A DNA stretch of 64,000 nt from Rhodanobacter sp. Soil772 (GCF_001428385.1 NZ_LMSK01000001.1:869355-933354), one strand, 5' to 3'; shown: positions 49,283-59,483, counted from the first letter of the stretch. Numbers and translations are program-made. The notes: generated from the sequence alone by a model not told the origin.

Positions 49283-52159
49283 TCAGACTCCGTCCGTCTG
49301 GCTGGCCAGCAGTGACTGGCGCTCGTTGACGAGACTGCCCCACGACGCCGGCGGCACCCAGCCGGCGACCCACTCCGGCACCGCCGCGGCTGGCATCGGC
49401 CGGGAGATCGAGAACCCCTGCAACTGGTGGCATCCCAGCGAAGCCAGCAGGTCGCCCTGCTCCGCCGTCTCGACGCCTTCGGCGATCACCGTCTTGGCCA
49501 GCATGCGCGCGGTGGTGATCACTCCCGCCGCGATCGCCACGTTGCGCTCGTCGCTGAGGATGTCGTGCACGAAACTCTGGTCGAGCTTGATGTGCTCGAT
49601 GTCGAGTTTCTGGATGTGGCTCAGCGACGCGCTGCCGGTGCCGAAATCGTCCAGGCCCACGCGAATGCCGCGCCGGCGGCATTCCTCGATGACGACCTTG
49701 GCGCGGGCGTGATCCATCGACGGGCCGGTTTCGGTCACCTCGATGCCGAAACCCACGTCCATCACGTCCGGGTAGTTGTCGAGCACCGCGTCGATGTCGA
49801 TGAAGAACGCCGGATGCAGCAGATGGCGGGTGCTGATGTTGATCGAGACCGGGACCGAGATGCCCGAGCGCATCCACGACTGGCAGCAGCGCAGCGCCTC
49901 GTCCAGCACGTAGCGGCCGATCGGCCGGGCCAGTTGCGGGTCGTCCAGTACATGCATGAACTTCGCGGGCTCGATCAGCTCATCGGTGTCGCTCAGGCGC
50001 AGCAGCGCCTCCATCCCGGCCACGCCGTGCAGGCCCGGCAAACCGTCGATGTACACGATCGGCTGGAACAGCAGTTGCAGGCGCGACTGCAGCAGCGCCT
50101 GCGCGATCCGCTCGCGCATCGCCTGCAGCCGCACCTGCTCCAGTTCCATCGCCGGCTCGTACAGCAAGCCGCGATCCTTGCCCTCTTCCTTCGCCGCGTA
50201 CATCGCCAGGTCGGCGTGCCGCACCAGGCCTTCCGCATCGGATTCGTCCAGCGGGTACAGGGTCCAGCCTACGCTGGCGGACAGGTACAACTGCTCGCCC
50301 ATCAGGTTGAGCGGCGCCCGCAGCGCCTGCAGGATGCAGCGGCTGATCACGTCCAGCTGCTCGCGGCTGTCCAGCCCGGAGATCACCAGCGCAAACTCGT
50401 CGCCGCCGAAACGGGCCAGCACGTCGGCCTCGCGCAACATGCCCAGGATCCGTGCCGAGGCTTCGGCCAGTACGTGGTCGCCGCCGCCATGGCCGATCGT
50501 GTCGTTCACGCTCTTGAAGCGGTCGAGGTCGAGCACGCCCACCGCCAGCAGGGTGCCCTGCTTCGTGGCCCGCGTGCGCGCCTGCTCCAGCAACTCGAAC
50601 AGCAGCCGCCGGTTCGGCAGGCCGGTGACCACGTCGTAGAAGGCCAGCCGCTCGACCCGCGCCTCGTGCATCTTCTGCTCGGTGATGTCGCGCTGGTGCC
50701 ACAGCCGCCCCTGCGCTACGCCATCGATCCGGATCGGAGTGAAATCGCGCAGGAAGGTGCGCCCGCCCTTGATCGCCACCTCGTCGCCCTTGACCGGCGC
50801 GTCGGCGGCCATGATCTCCTGAATCCTGCGCCATTCGCGTTCGGGGTCCCGGTAAACCGGTTGCAGACGCGCATAGAGCGCTTCCATCGGCTGCCCTTCC
50901 AGTTCCGCCGGCGTCTCGGACAGGCCGAACAGCGTGCAGAACGCCTCGTTGGCGAAGCTCACCCGATGCTCTTCGGACATCACCAGGATGCCCGCGTACT
51001 GCTTGGACAGGATGGTGTGAAAATGCTGCAGGTTGAAGCGCAGCTCCTGCTCCGCCGCCAGACGGGCCGCCTGTGCGCACTGCATCTGGATACCCAGGCC
51101 CAGCTCGACCGCCATTTCCGCAAAGACCTGGACTTCGATCGCACTGAACGCGTCGACCTCATCCGCGCCGATGACGAAGCAGCCCACGATCGCCCCGTCC
51201 GTCCGCAACGGCAGCGCCAGCAGCGCACGCACACCGGACATGCCGGCGCCGGGCGTCCAATCCAGGTGATGCGCCCCCGCCGGATGGCTGACCTGCGCCT
51301 GGCCGCTCGACAGCGCATGCGTCACGGCGTCTCCGGCATGCGCGCCGTCGCCCGGGGCGAAACGGAAATTCGCCGCGATGCCGTCGGCCAGTCCCTCCTG
51401 CGCCCGCACCCGCAAACTTGCCGGGTCATCTTCATCGAGCAAGCCGATCCAGGCGACGCGGTAGCCGCCGATGCATCGCGCCACGCGACAGGCCCCGGCC
51501 AGCAGCGCCTGCTCGTCCGCGCTGTGGGTGACCAGCTTGATCATCTCGCTGAGCAAGCGCAGCGCGCGACGCTGGCGCGCCTCGTCCTGCACGGACTGCA
51601 GCAGCCGCGTGCGCTGTTCATGCGCTTCCAGCCCCAGCCCGATGCTCGCCGCCGCCTGTTGCAGCAGCTCGATCATCCGCGCCGTGAAAAAGCCAGCCCG
51701 GGAAGCGCGTATCACCAGCGCCGCGCATACCTCGCCGAACTTCAGCACCGGTACGGCGACCACGGCGTGCACGTCATGCCGCACATAGGCCGGCCGGAAC
51801 ATCTCCAGGCCTTCGGCATGGCGGACATCGGCCTCCAGTTGCGGCTCGCCCTGCCAGAACGCCGGCCGCGCCAGCGAGAACGGAATGCGCTCGGGGTAGA
51901 TGTCGGCCATCTCGGGCGCCACCTGCGCGGGCGCGATCCGCCGCAGCCACCCGCTGCTTCGATCCAGCTCCCCCACCATCACCAGCCGCGCACCGATCCG
52001 CCGCTCGAGCACCTCGATCACCGCCTCGTACAGCACCGGCGGCTCCAGCGAGCGCACCAGCAGCTGGCCGATCTCGGACAACGCGGCATAGAAACTCTCG
52101 CTGGACGCCGCCGTCGCCCCTGTATCGACCTGCATCGAATTCGGATCCGGTGTATGCAT
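49283..52159 (-). CDS. GAF-GAF-PAS-GGDEF-EAL c-di-GMP turnover protein
   Basis: This 958-residue cytoplasmic signalling protein has no membrane helix. Order: GAF 1 (about 25-180), GAF 2 (about 205-360), PAS (about 375-500) and GGDEF (about 510-670) with intact RFGGDEF. An EAL domain (about 690-940) follows with MEALLRL, NISTRHL, IEVTETG, DDFGTG and EGVET. The key EAL acidic residues and the lysine in HIKLDQSFV are present, so both synthesis and hydrolysis of c-di-GMP are conceivable. It lies 118 nt upstream of pilZ and may feed pilus control, as FimX does in Xanthomonas; this link is inferred. ATG at 52159 is used; 52135 is an alternative. Confidence 0.9.
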   Translation of the reverse strand: MHTPDPNSMQVDTGATAASSESFYAALSEIGQLLVRSLEPPVLYEAVIEVLERRIGARLVMVGELDRSSGWLRRIAPAQVAPEMADIYPERIPFSLARPAFWQGEPQLEADVRHAEGLEMFRPAYVRHDVHAVVAVPVLKFGEVCAALVIRASRAGFFTARMIELLQQAAASIGLGLEAHEQRTRLLQSVQDEARQRRALRLLSEMIKLVTHSADEQALLAGACRVARCIGGYRVAWIGLLDEDDPASLRVRAQEGLADGIAANFRFAPGDGAHAGDAVTHALSSGQAQVSHPAGAHHLDWTPGAGMSGVRALLALPLRTDGAIVGCFVIGADEVDAFSAIEVQVFAEMAVELGLGIQMQCAQAARLAAEQELRFNLQHFHTILSKQYAGILVMSEEHRVSFANEAFCTLFGLSETPAELEGQPMEALYARLQPVYRDPEREWRRIQEIMAADAPVKGDEVAIKGGRTFLRDFTPIRIDGVAQGRLWHQRDITEQKMHEARVERLAFYDVVTGLPNRRLLFELLEQARTRATKQGTLLAVGVLDLDRFKSVNDTIGHGGGDHVLAEASARILGMLREADVLARFGGDEFALVISGLDSREQLDVISRCILQALRAPLNLMGEQLYLSASVGWTLYPLDESDAEGLVRHADLAMYAAKEEGKDRGLLYEPAMELEQVRLQAMRERIAQALLQSRLQLLFQPIVYIDGLPGLHGVAGMEALLRLSDTDELIEPAKFMHVLDDPQLARPIGRYVLDEALRCCQSWMRSGISVPVSINISTRHLLHPAFFIDIDAVLDNYPDVMDVGFGIEVTETGPSMDHARAKVVIEECRRRGIRVGLDDFGTGSASLSHIQKLDIEHIKLDQSFVHDILSDERNVAIAAGVITTARMLAKTVIAEGVETAEQGDLLASLGCHQLQGFSISRPMPAAAVPEWVAGWVPPASWGSLVNERQSLLASQTDGV

Positions 52160-52309
52160 TCGCTTGGGTCAGCCAGATGAGCGGATTCAGCCGCTACTGC
52201 CTTGCTTCAGACGAGCCTTGGATCGGCTGGTGCCGGCCGTATCGCGCACGGCAAGCCGCGACGACGGGCCGTGTCGCAGCCATCTCCCCCTGGCGCGAAG
52301 CTAGTCCGG

Positions 52310-53296
52310 TCAATCGGCCTGCGCAAGACCCGCCGCAGTGCCGCCGGAAGGACCCGACAGCTCGCACCAGCCCCAGTGGTCGAAAATCCACGGCGAGCGC
52401 AAGGTCAGCGCCAGCCGCACGAAACACGGACTCCCCACCGGCACCGACAAGTGCAACCGGCCGGACGGGTCGCGCCGCAGCGGCGCGTCGCGCCAACGCC
52501 AGCTGTGCGTGCCCGCCGGACCGGCCACGCTGAGCCGCAACCAGGGCCGCAGCCAGACCGGCGGCTGCCACGGCAGAGCCGCCAGCGGCGACGCCAATCC
52601 GGCAGGACGTTCGGGGCGGGCAGCCAGGCGCAGCATGCGCTTGCCGCTCAACGCCATCTGGCTGCGATGTTCAGCCAGCGCGGCGCGCTTGCACGCCGAT
52701 TGCGCCGCCGTGCCATGGATTTCCCGGGAATCGCCGTCGCCGGCGCGACCATGCACGAGGTAGTTCAACAGTGGCGGCGGATCGGCCTGCTCCGCCAGCG
52801 CCAGGCGCACCAGCACATGCGCCGCAGCGTGGTCGGGATGGCGGTCGGCCAGCGCCGGTGCCACCACCAGGCTGGGGCCGAACTGGCCGATCGCCGCGGC
52901 CAACGCCGATACCGAGGCGCCGCACGACTGCAGCAGCTGATCGGTGACGCCCATGTCCGGCCAACCCAGCGGCTGCAGCGCCTGCGCCGGCACGCCCAGA
53001 CACTGCAGCGCCTGCAGCATCTCCGCATGGCGGCGCTGTCCCCAGCGCTGGCGATCGGCAACGCGGATGCGCACGCGCCGTTCCAGCCAGCGCTGCGGCC
53101 ACGGGTTGTTGTCGCCTTCGGTCAGCAGCAGGATCCGCACCTCGCCGCCGGCCGCCCGCACCTGCTGGATCAGCAGGCCGGTCGCGATGGTCTCGTCATC
53201 CGGGTGCGGCGCCACCACCAGCAGGCGGGTCTGCGCGGAAAATGCCGGCAACCCGTTCGCCGCGGTCGGCGATGAGCGGGCACCGGTTCCGCTCAT
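52310..53296 (-). CDS. PIG-L/LmbE-family deacetylase
   Basis: This 328-residue putative zinc-dependent N-acetyl-sugar deacetylase has metal-binding AxHPDDE (VVAPHPDDETIATG, about 28-41) and the distal RHPDHAAAH. The N-terminal domain ends near residue 215. A C-terminal beta-rich part (about 240-328, Trp- and Pro-rich) is unrecognised. It overlaps holB by 4 nt (ATGA), so it is translated in the fab-tmk-holB operon. The substrate is unknown; cell-envelope glycans are one possibility. Confidence 0.85.
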   Translation of the reverse strand: MSGTGARSSPTAANGLPAFSAQTRLLVVAPHPDDETIATGLLIQQVRAAGGEVRILLLTEGDNNPWPQRWLERRVRIRVADRQRWGQRRHAEMLQALQCLGVPAQALQPLGWPDMGVTDQLLQSCGASVSALAAAIGQFGPSLVVAPALADRHPDHAAAHVLVRLALAEQADPPPLLNYLVHGRAGDGDSREIHGTAAQSACKRAALAEHRSQMALSGKRMLRLAARPERPAGLASPLAALPWQPPVWLRPWLRLSVAGPAGTHSWRWRDAPLRRDPSGRLHLSVPVGSPCFVRLALTLRSPWIFDHWGWCELSGPSGGTAAGLAQAD

Positions 53297-54228
53297 CGCC
53301 ACTGCGCCAGCAGTTCCAGCAGCAGCAGGTCGGCACGCAACGGGCCGCGCAAACCCTCGCGGGTGCGATTGGCCGCGTCGTACCAGTGGCCCAGCGCCTC
53401 GACGTCCATCGCGCTGGCCAGCGGCCCGTGGCCGGCTGCCGAGCGCGCCTTGATCTCGTCGGCGGTGGCCTGGGCGGCAAACCACAGCCGCTGCGCCGGT
53501 TCGCTGTCCAGCCAGCGCTTGACCACTTCGGTCGGCTGGCCGCGACCGGCGGCCAGCGCGGCCAGGTCCTTGCGCACTTCCTGCCGCCGCTCCAGCGCGC
53601 CTTCCCCGGCCCAGGCCCTGGCCAGGCCGGGATTGCCGCCGGCCGCGGCAAGCGCGCCCGCCGCATCGCGCACGCCTTCGACCTGCAGCCAGGTCAGCGC
53701 GTCGGCGCTGGCCGGCAGATGGAACTCGATCCGCTGGCAGCGGCTGCGAATGGTCTGCGGCAGGCGCCACGGGGCGTCGGCCAGCAGGATCAGCATGGTC
53801 TGCGCGGCCGGTTCCTCCAGCGTCTTCAGCAATGCGTTGGCGGCGGCGGGATTCATTGCGTCGGCCGGGTCGATGGTTGCCACCTGCCAGCCGCCGAACT
53901 GGCTGTTCATGGCCAGCCGCGCCGACAGTTCGCGGATCTGGTCGACTACGATCTCGCTGCGCTGCACGCCGTCCTTGCGCAGGCCGAAGCCCAGCGCGAC
54001 TACATCCGGGTGCGAACCGGCGGCGAGCAGCAGACAGCTGCGGCAGTGCCCGCAGGCATCGCCACCGATCGGCTCGGCGCACAGCAGCCCCTGCACGAAG
54101 CGCCGCGCGAACGCGCGCTTGCCCAGGCCCGCAGCGCCGCACAACAGCAAGGCATGCGGCAGCGCATCGCGCTGCCGGCGCGCCTGCAGCCGCGCCCAAT
54201 GTTCGGCGTGCCCGGGCAATCCGTTCAT
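53293..54228 (-). CDS. holB: DNA polymerase III subunit delta-prime
   Basis: HolB is a clamp-loader subunit that helps load the beta clamp. It has 311 residues. PHALLLCGAAGLGKRAFARRF is the P-loop-like segment, CGHCRSC contributes to the zinc site, and NALLKTLEEP and SRCQRIEF are the sensor-like motifs. Its start overlaps the tmk stop (ATGA) and its stop overlaps the deacetylase start. Confidence 0.94.
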   Translation of the reverse strand: MNGLPGHAEHWARLQARRQRDALPHALLLCGAAGLGKRAFARRFVQGLLCAEPIGGDACGHCRSCLLLAAGSHPDVVALGFGLRKDGVQRSEIVVDQIRELSARLAMNSQFGGWQVATIDPADAMNPAAANALLKTLEEPAAQTMLILLADAPWRLPQTIRSRCQRIEFHLPASADALTWLQVEGVRDAAGALAAAGGNPGLARAWAGEGALERRQEVRKDLAALAAGRGQPTEVVKRWLDSEPAQRLWFAAQATADEIKARSAAGHGPLASAMDVEALGHWYDAANRTREGLRGPLRADLLLLELLAQWR

Positions 54229-54866
54229 GCCTGTGCTTCTCCCAGCAGGGCCGCCAACGCCTGTGTCGCAGCCTGCAGGACGGCAGCCGGCGACTGGCTG
54301 GCGTCGATCACCCGGAAACGCTCCGGCTCGGCCACAGCACGCTCGCGATAACTCGCGCGCACACGTTCGAAAAAGGCATCGGCCTCGACCTCGATGCGGT
54401 CGGCGTCGCCGCGGCCGGCCGCGCGCGCACGGCCGGTCGCCACCGGCAGGTCGAGCAGCAAGGTCAGGTCGGGCTTCACGCCGGCACAGGCCCAGCGTTC
54501 CAGTTCCGCGATGCGCGGCGTCGGCTGGCCGCGACCGCCGCCCTGGTAGGCATAGCTGGCGTCGGCAAAGCGATCGCACAGCACCCACTGGCCCGCACTC
54601 AAGGCCGGCTCGATCACTTCGCGTACCAGCTGCGCGCGCGAGGCGAACATCAGCAGCAGCTCGGTCTCGGCAGCCAGCCCATGCAGGGCCGGATCGAGCA
54701 CGATCGCGCGCACCGCTTCGCCCACGGCGGTACCGCCGGGTTCGCGCGTCTGCACCAGCGCGATGCCGCGCCGTTCGACGTGCTCGCGCAAGCCGGTCAG
54801 CAAGGTGCTCTTGCCGGCGCCCTCGCCGCCTTCGAGGCTGATGAATTTTCCGCGCGGGGCCGTCAT
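54225..54866 (-). CDS. tmk: thymidylate kinase
   Basis: Tmk phosphorylates dTMP to dTDP. It has 213 residues. The P-loop is EGGEGAGKST (about 12-21), the DR(Y/F) motif appears as LCDRFADASYAYQGGGR, and TREPGGT is the substrate loop. It overlaps mltG and holB by 4 nt each. Confidence 0.96.
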   Translation of the reverse strand: MTAPRGKFISLEGGEGAGKSTLLTGLREHVERRGIALVQTREPGGTAVGEAVRAIVLDPALHGLAAETELLLMFASRAQLVREVIEPALSAGQWVLCDRFADASYAYQGGGRGQPTPRIAELERWACAGVKPDLTLLLDLPVATGRARAAGRGDADRIEVEADAFFERVRASYRERAVAEPERFRVIDASQSPAAVLQAATQALAALLGEAQA

Positions 54867-55900
54867 CGGCAACGCTTCCGCTGGTAGCAGTCGACGTTGC
54901 GATTGTGTTCCTCCAGCGTACGGGCGAACACGTGGCCGCCGTCGCCGCGCGCCACGAAATACAGCGCGTCGCCGGCAGCCGGGTGCAGCGCCGCCACCAG
55001 CGCCGGCTTGCCCGGCAATGCGATCGGCGTCGGCGGCAGGCCGGGCCGGGTATAGGTGTTGTACGGCGTGTCGGTGGTCAGGTCGCTGCGGCGGATATTG
55101 CCGGCGTAGTTCGCGCCCATGCCGTAGATCACGCTGGGGTCGGTCTGCAGCAGCATGTGTTCCTCGAGGCGCCGCACGAACACGCCGGCGATCTGCGCGC
55201 GCTCCGCCGGAATGCCGGTTTCCTTCTCCACGATCGAGGCCAGGATCAGTGCCTCGTACGGCGTGGCCAGCGGCAGGCCCTGCGCGCGTCCCGCCCACAG
55301 CTCGTCGAGCGTCTTCACCATCGCGGCATGCGCGCGCCGGAGGATGTCCAGGTCGCTGTCACCCTTCACATAGGCGTAGGTTTCGGGCAGGAAACGACCT
55401 TCCGGCGCTTCGCCGCCGGCGCCGATCTTCTGCATGACCGCGGCATCGTCCAGCGCGGCACTGTCGTGGTTCAACTTCTCGGCCCTGGCCAGCGCCTGGC
55501 GCAACTCGCCGAAGGTCCAGCCGTCGACGATGGTGAAATTGCGCTGCAACACCCGGCCGGCCGCCATGTTCGCGAGCAGCTGGCGCGGGGTGATGCCGGG
55601 CTCCAGCGCGTATTCGCCGGCATGCAGCTTGCCGGCCACGTGCATCTGCTCGGCCAGCAGGCGCCAGTACAGCGGGTTGGCCGTGCTGAACCCGCGTTGG
55701 CGCAACTCGCCGACGATGCCCTTGAAGCTGCTGCCGCGACTGATGTCGATGCTGTCGCCCTGCGTCGCCACGTTCAGCGGGGCCGTGCTGAAGCGGGCAA
55801 AGTCGTTCCAGCCATAGACCAGCGCGCCGACTGATGCCAACAGCGCGATCAGCAACAGCATCCGTGGCCATGCGCGCCCGCGCATCGGTTTGTCGCTCAT
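54863..55900 (-). CDS. mltG: endolytic murein transglycosylase MltG
   Basis: MltG cleaves nascent peptidoglycan and ends glycan strands. It has 345 residues with one N-terminal membrane helix (about 12-32, LLLIALLASVGALVYGW). The YceG domain has catalytic Glu225 in ASIVEKETG and conserved FLPETYAYVKG and LQTDPSVIYGMG. ATG at 55900 is chosen since it overlaps the pabC stop. It sits between pabC and tmk as in E. coli. Confidence 0.95.
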   Translation of the reverse strand: MSDKPMRGRAWPRMLLLIALLASVGALVYGWNDFARFSTAPLNVATQGDSIDISRGSSFKGIVGELRQRGFSTANPLYWRLLAEQMHVAGKLHAGEYALEPGITPRQLLANMAAGRVLQRNFTIVDGWTFGELRQALARAEKLNHDSAALDDAAVMQKIGAGGEAPEGRFLPETYAYVKGDSDLDILRRAHAAMVKTLDELWAGRAQGLPLATPYEALILASIVEKETGIPAERAQIAGVFVRRLEEHMLLQTDPSVIYGMGANYAGNIRRSDLTTDTPYNTYTRPGLPPTPIALPGKPALVAALHPAAGDALYFVARGDGGHVFARTLEEHNRNVDCYQRKRCR

Positions 55901-56724
55901 CCGTCCTGCTCCATCGAAAATCCCAAGTCCCGCCAATGTTGCTGCAACCGACGGGTCGTCGCGCCCGGCGCGTAGCTGCGGCCATCCAGCGAACGTACCG
56001 GCAGGATGCCGCGCACGCTCGAACTGAGGAAGACCTCGCCGGCACCCAGCAGTGTATCCAGCGTCAGCTCACCGACCCGCGCCTGCGGATACGCCGCCAG
56101 CACTTCGGCACGGGCTACCCCGGCCACGCCGCAGCGGTCCAGCGACGGCGTCAGCAGTTCGCCGTCGACCACCGAAAACAGATTGGCCATGGTCGCCGAA
56201 ATCACCCGCCCGTGGCTATCGAGCAGCACGCCTTCGGCAATCGCCGGATCGTTCCATTCGGCGCGCGCGAGCACCTGCTCCAGCCGGTTCAGGTGCTTGA
56301 TACCGGCCAGCAGCGGCTGTTCCGCCAGACGAATATCGCACACGCGCATGCGCACGCCTTGCGCATAGACCTCGGCAGCAACCGTCGGTGGCGTGAACGC
56401 AGCCACCACTCGCGTCGGTTGCGGCGAGGCCGGCAAGGCGTAGCCGCGTTCACCCAGGCCGCGGGTGACGGTGATGCGCAGCACCGACTGCGGCATGCCC
56501 CGGCTGACATCCAGCGCCTCGCGCCACAGCTGCACCGGATCGGGTGCCGGTATCTGCAGGCGCGCGCAACCTTCGGTCAGCCGCTGCATATGGCGCGACC
56601 ACAGCGGCGCCACCGTGCCGACCAGACGGATGCTCTCGAACAGGCCGTCGCCATAGGCCAGGCCACGATCCAGCGCCGACACCTGCGCCGCCGCCACGCC
56701 GTTGACCAGCATGCGCGCCGTCAT
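55897..56724 (-). CDS. pabC: aminodeoxychorismate lyase
   Basis: PabC converts aminodeoxychorismate to 4-aminobenzoate for folate, a PLP fold-type IV enzyme. It has 275 residues. Lys143 in GIKHLNRLEQ binds PLP, and RGLAYGDGLFES and SSSVRGILPV are family motifs. It overlaps pabB (TGATG) and mltG (ATGA). The pathway partner pabB lies directly upstream. Confidence 0.93.
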   Translation of the reverse strand: MTARMLVNGVAAAQVSALDRGLAYGDGLFESIRLVGTVAPLWSRHMQRLTEGCARLQIPAPDPVQLWREALDVSRGMPQSVLRITVTRGLGERGYALPASPQPTRVVAAFTPPTVAAEVYAQGVRMRVCDIRLAEQPLLAGIKHLNRLEQVLARAEWNDPAIAEGVLLDSHGRVISATMANLFSVVDGELLTPSLDRCGVAGVARAEVLAAYPQARVGELTLDTLLGAGEVFLSSSVRGILPVRSLDGRSYAPGATTRRLQQHWRDLGFSMEQDG

Positions 56725-58070
56725 CAGTCCGGCACTCCCAGCGCGCGCAGCAGGCCGCGCGCCTTGGCGCGGGTCTCGTCCAGTTCGTTGGCAGCCACCG
56801 AGTCGGCCACGATGCCGGCACCCGCGCGCAGGCTCACTTCATCGCCGGCCAGGGTCAGGGTGCGGATCAGGATGTTCAAGTCGAGCTCACCGTTGCGATC
56901 GAGATAGCCCAGCGCGCCGGTATACGCGCCACGCGGAGCGTCTTCCAGCGCGGCGATGATTTCCATGCAGCGCACCTTGGGGCAGCCGGTGATGGTGCCG
57001 CCCGGGAAGGTGGCGGCGATCACCTCGCCGGGCGTCACGTCGGCGCGCAGGCGCCCGCGTACATTGGAGACGATGTGGTGAACGTGGGCGTAACTCTCCA
57101 CCGCCATCAGCTCGTCGACTTCGACCGAGCCCGGCATGCAGACGCGACCGAGGTCGTTGCGCTCCAGGTCGATCAGCATCACATGCTCGGCACGTTCTTT
57201 CGGATGTGCACTCAGTTCGCGGATGCGCGCCAGCTCGTCATCGCCGGGCAGGCGCGGGCGCGTGCCGGCGATCGGCCTAGTCTGCGCCACGCCACCGCGC
57301 ACCTCGACCAGCCGCTCCGGCGAGGAGCTCACCACCGCCCAGCCCGGCTGTTGCAGCAGGCCGGCGAACGGCGCCGGATTGGCCTGGCGCAGCACCGCAT
57401 ACAGCGACGCCGGCACGGGCGGTTGCGCGTAGCGCGCCCGCCAGGCACGCGACAGGTTCACCTGGAAGATGTCGCCGGCGTAGAGATGCTCGTGGATGCG
57501 CGCCACGCCATCGAGGAACCGCTGCGGCGCATCCTCGTCCCAAGCGGTCGGGGCGGCCAGCGGCGGAATCGGCGACGCGGCCGCAAGATCGGCTTCCAGC
57601 ACATCAAGCAGATCCTCGTGGCCGGCCTCGGCGACCAGGATCGTGCAATCGCGCACGTGGTCGACGATCGCCGCGGCCGGACAGCGCACGGCCAGCGCCA
57701 GCGGCAGTGTCGGCGGTGGCCGCAGTTTCAGCGTCGGTTCGATCTCGCCGGCCAGTTCGTACGCCAACAGCAGCACCCAGCCGCCGTGGAACGGCAGCCC
57801 GTCGCTTTCCGGCGGCAGGCGCTCGGCCTGCCAGGCGGCATCCAGTGCATCGAGGAAACGCCCTTCCCGTACCACACCCGCGTCATCGCGCAGGCAGCCG
57901 TCGGCGTGCAGGGTCAGCCGCTCGCGCGGGAACGCGAACAGGATGTCGTAGCGTGATTGCGCGGTGCCGTGCACCACGCTTTCCAGCAGGCACGGATAAC
58001 GCTGGGGAAAAGCAGCGGCCGGCGCGAGCAAGTCGCGCCGGCCGTCCAGGATACGGCGATGGCAAGTCAC
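56724..58070 (-). CDS. pabB: aminodeoxychorismate synthase component I
   Basis: PabB makes aminodeoxychorismate from chorismate and ammonia. The 448-residue chain contains the chorismate-binding domain: FQVNLSRAWRARY, SSSPERLVEV, PIAGTRPR, EHVMLIDLERNDLGRV, FPGGTITGCPKVRCMEII and RAGAGIVADS. GTG at 58070 is a tentative start 13 nt after the fabF stop, with no clear ribosome-binding site. A longer frame running into fabF is not credible. A separate glutamine amidotransferase (PabA) is expected elsewhere. Confidence 0.9.
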   Translation of the reverse strand: MTCHRRILDGRRDLLAPAAAFPQRYPCLLESVVHGTAQSRYDILFAFPRERLTLHADGCLRDDAGVVREGRFLDALDAAWQAERLPPESDGLPFHGGWVLLLAYELAGEIEPTLKLRPPPTLPLALAVRCPAAAIVDHVRDCTILVAEAGHEDLLDVLEADLAAASPIPPLAAPTAWDEDAPQRFLDGVARIHEHLYAGDIFQVNLSRAWRARYAQPPVPASLYAVLRQANPAPFAGLLQQPGWAVVSSSPERLVEVRGGVAQTRPIAGTRPRLPGDDELARIRELSAHPKERAEHVMLIDLERNDLGRVCMPGSVEVDELMAVESYAHVHHIVSNVRGRLRADVTPGEVIAATFPGGTITGCPKVRCMEIIAALEDAPRGAYTGALGYLDRNGELDLNILIRTLTLAGDEVSLRAGAGIVADSVAANELDETRAKARGLLRALGVPD

Positions 58071-58083
58071 GCCGAGCGATCGG

Positions 58084-59322
58084 TCAGACGCGGCGGAATG
58101 CCAGCGTGCCGTTGGTGCCGCCGAAGCCGAACGAGTTGGAGATCGCCACGTCGACCTTCGCCTCGCGCGCGGTATGCGGCACGAAGTCCAGGTCGCAGCC
58201 TTCGCCCGGCTCGTCCAGGTTGATCGTCGGCGGCAGTACCTGATCGCGCAGCGCCAGGATGCTGAAGATCGCCTCGACGCCGCCGGCCGCACCGAGCAGG
58301 TGACCGGTGGTCGACTTGGTCGAGCTCATCGCCAGCTTGTAGGCGTGATCGCCGAACACCTTCTTCGCCGCCATCACCTCGCCCAGGTCGCCCAGCGGCG
58401 TGGAGGTGCCGTGCGCATTGATGTACTGCACGTCGGTCGGATTGAGGCCGGCATCGTTCAGTGCGGTCTGGATGCAGCGCGCCGCGCCTTCGCCGCCCTC
58501 GCTCGGCGCGGTCATGTGGAACGCGTCGCCGCTCATGCCGAAGCCGACCAGCTCGGCGTAGATGCGCGCACCGCGGGCCTTGGCGTGTTCGTACTCTTCC
58601 AGCATCAGCACGCCGGCGCCGTCGGACAGCACGAAGCCGTCGCGGTCCTTGTCCCACGGACGGCTGGCCTTGGTCGGCTCGTCGTTGCGGGTGGACATCG
58701 CCTTGGCCGAGCAGAAGCCGGCCATCGCGGTACCGGTGGTGGCGAACTCGGCGCCGCCGGCGATCATCGCGTCGGCATCGCCGTACTGGATCATCCGCGC
58801 GGCCAGGCCGATGTTGTGCGCGCCGGTGGTGCAGGCGGTGACGCAGGCGATGTTCGGGCCCTTCAGCCCGAACATGATCGACAACTGGCCCGAAACCATG
58901 TTGATGATCGAGCTGGGCACGTAGAACGGCGAGACCCTGCGCGGGCCTTTCGCCGCCAGTTCCAGCGTGGTCGCCTCGATCGTGTACAGGCCGCCGATGC
59001 CGGCGCCGACCGCCACGCCGATGCGCGGCGCGTTCGCCTCGGTCACTTCCAGCCCGGAATCACGCAAGGCCTGGGTGCCCGCCGCCACGCCGTAGTGGAT
59101 GAACGGGTCCATCTTCTTGACGTCCTTGAGCGGCATCCACTCGGCCGGATCGAAGCCGCTGACCTGGCCGGCGATACGCGTGGAATAAGCGGAGGTGTCG
59201 AAATGGGTGACCGGGCCGATGCCGCTGACGCCCTTGAGGACACGCTCCCAGGCGCTGGCGATGTCGTTGCCGACCGGCGAGATGATGCCCATGCCGGTCA
59301 CTACCACACGTCGCTTGCTCAT
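58084..59322 (-). CDS. fabF: 3-oxoacyl-ACP synthase II
   Basis: FabF is the elongating condensing enzyme of type II fatty-acid synthesis, 412 residues. Catalytic Cys164 lies in [14 protein letters not shown]. The two histidines are in [12 protein letters not shown] and [26 protein letters not shown] closes the fold. A terminator and a 241-nt gap separate it from acpP, so it may have its own promoter. Confidence 0.97.
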   Translation of the reverse strand: MSKRRVVVTGMGIISPVGNDIASAWERVLKGVSGIGPVTHFDTSAYSTRIAGQVSGFDPAEWMPLKDVKKMDPFIHYGVAAGTQALRDSGLEVTEANAPRIGVAVGAGIGGLYTIEATTLELAAKGPRRVSPFYVPSSIINMVSGQLSIMFGLKGPNIACVTACTTGAHNIGLAARMIQYGDADAMIAGGAEFATTGTAMAGFCSAKAMSTRNDEPTKASRPWDKDRDGFVLSDGAGVLMLEEYEHAKARGARIYAELVGFGMSGDAFHMTAPSEGGEGAARCIQTALNDAGLNPTDVQYINAHGTSTPLGDLGEVMAAKKVFGDHAYKLAMSSTKSTTGHLLGAAGGVEAIFSILALRDQVLPPTINLDEPGEGCDLDFVPHTAREAKVDVAISNSFGFGGTNGTLAFRRV

Positions 59323-59460
59323 GCTGATGTTCCTTACGTGATTGCGTGGATCTGCCGCTGCCGGCAGCCACCTCGTACGGGTCGTGGGGACGTCGCCCGG
59401 TCGAGCCTGGCAGGCATCCTGCCCACCATACGGGGTCGGACGTTACAACAAACAGAAACG

Positions 59461-59483
59461 AAAACTGCGCCAAGATGGCGCAG
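59461..59483 (-). terminator. intrinsic terminator after acpP
   Basis: On the minus strand CTGCGCC, a 5-nt loop and GGCGCAG are followed by TTTT. It lies about 80 nt after the acpP stop. It would let acpP be made in excess over fabF. Confidence 0.8.
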
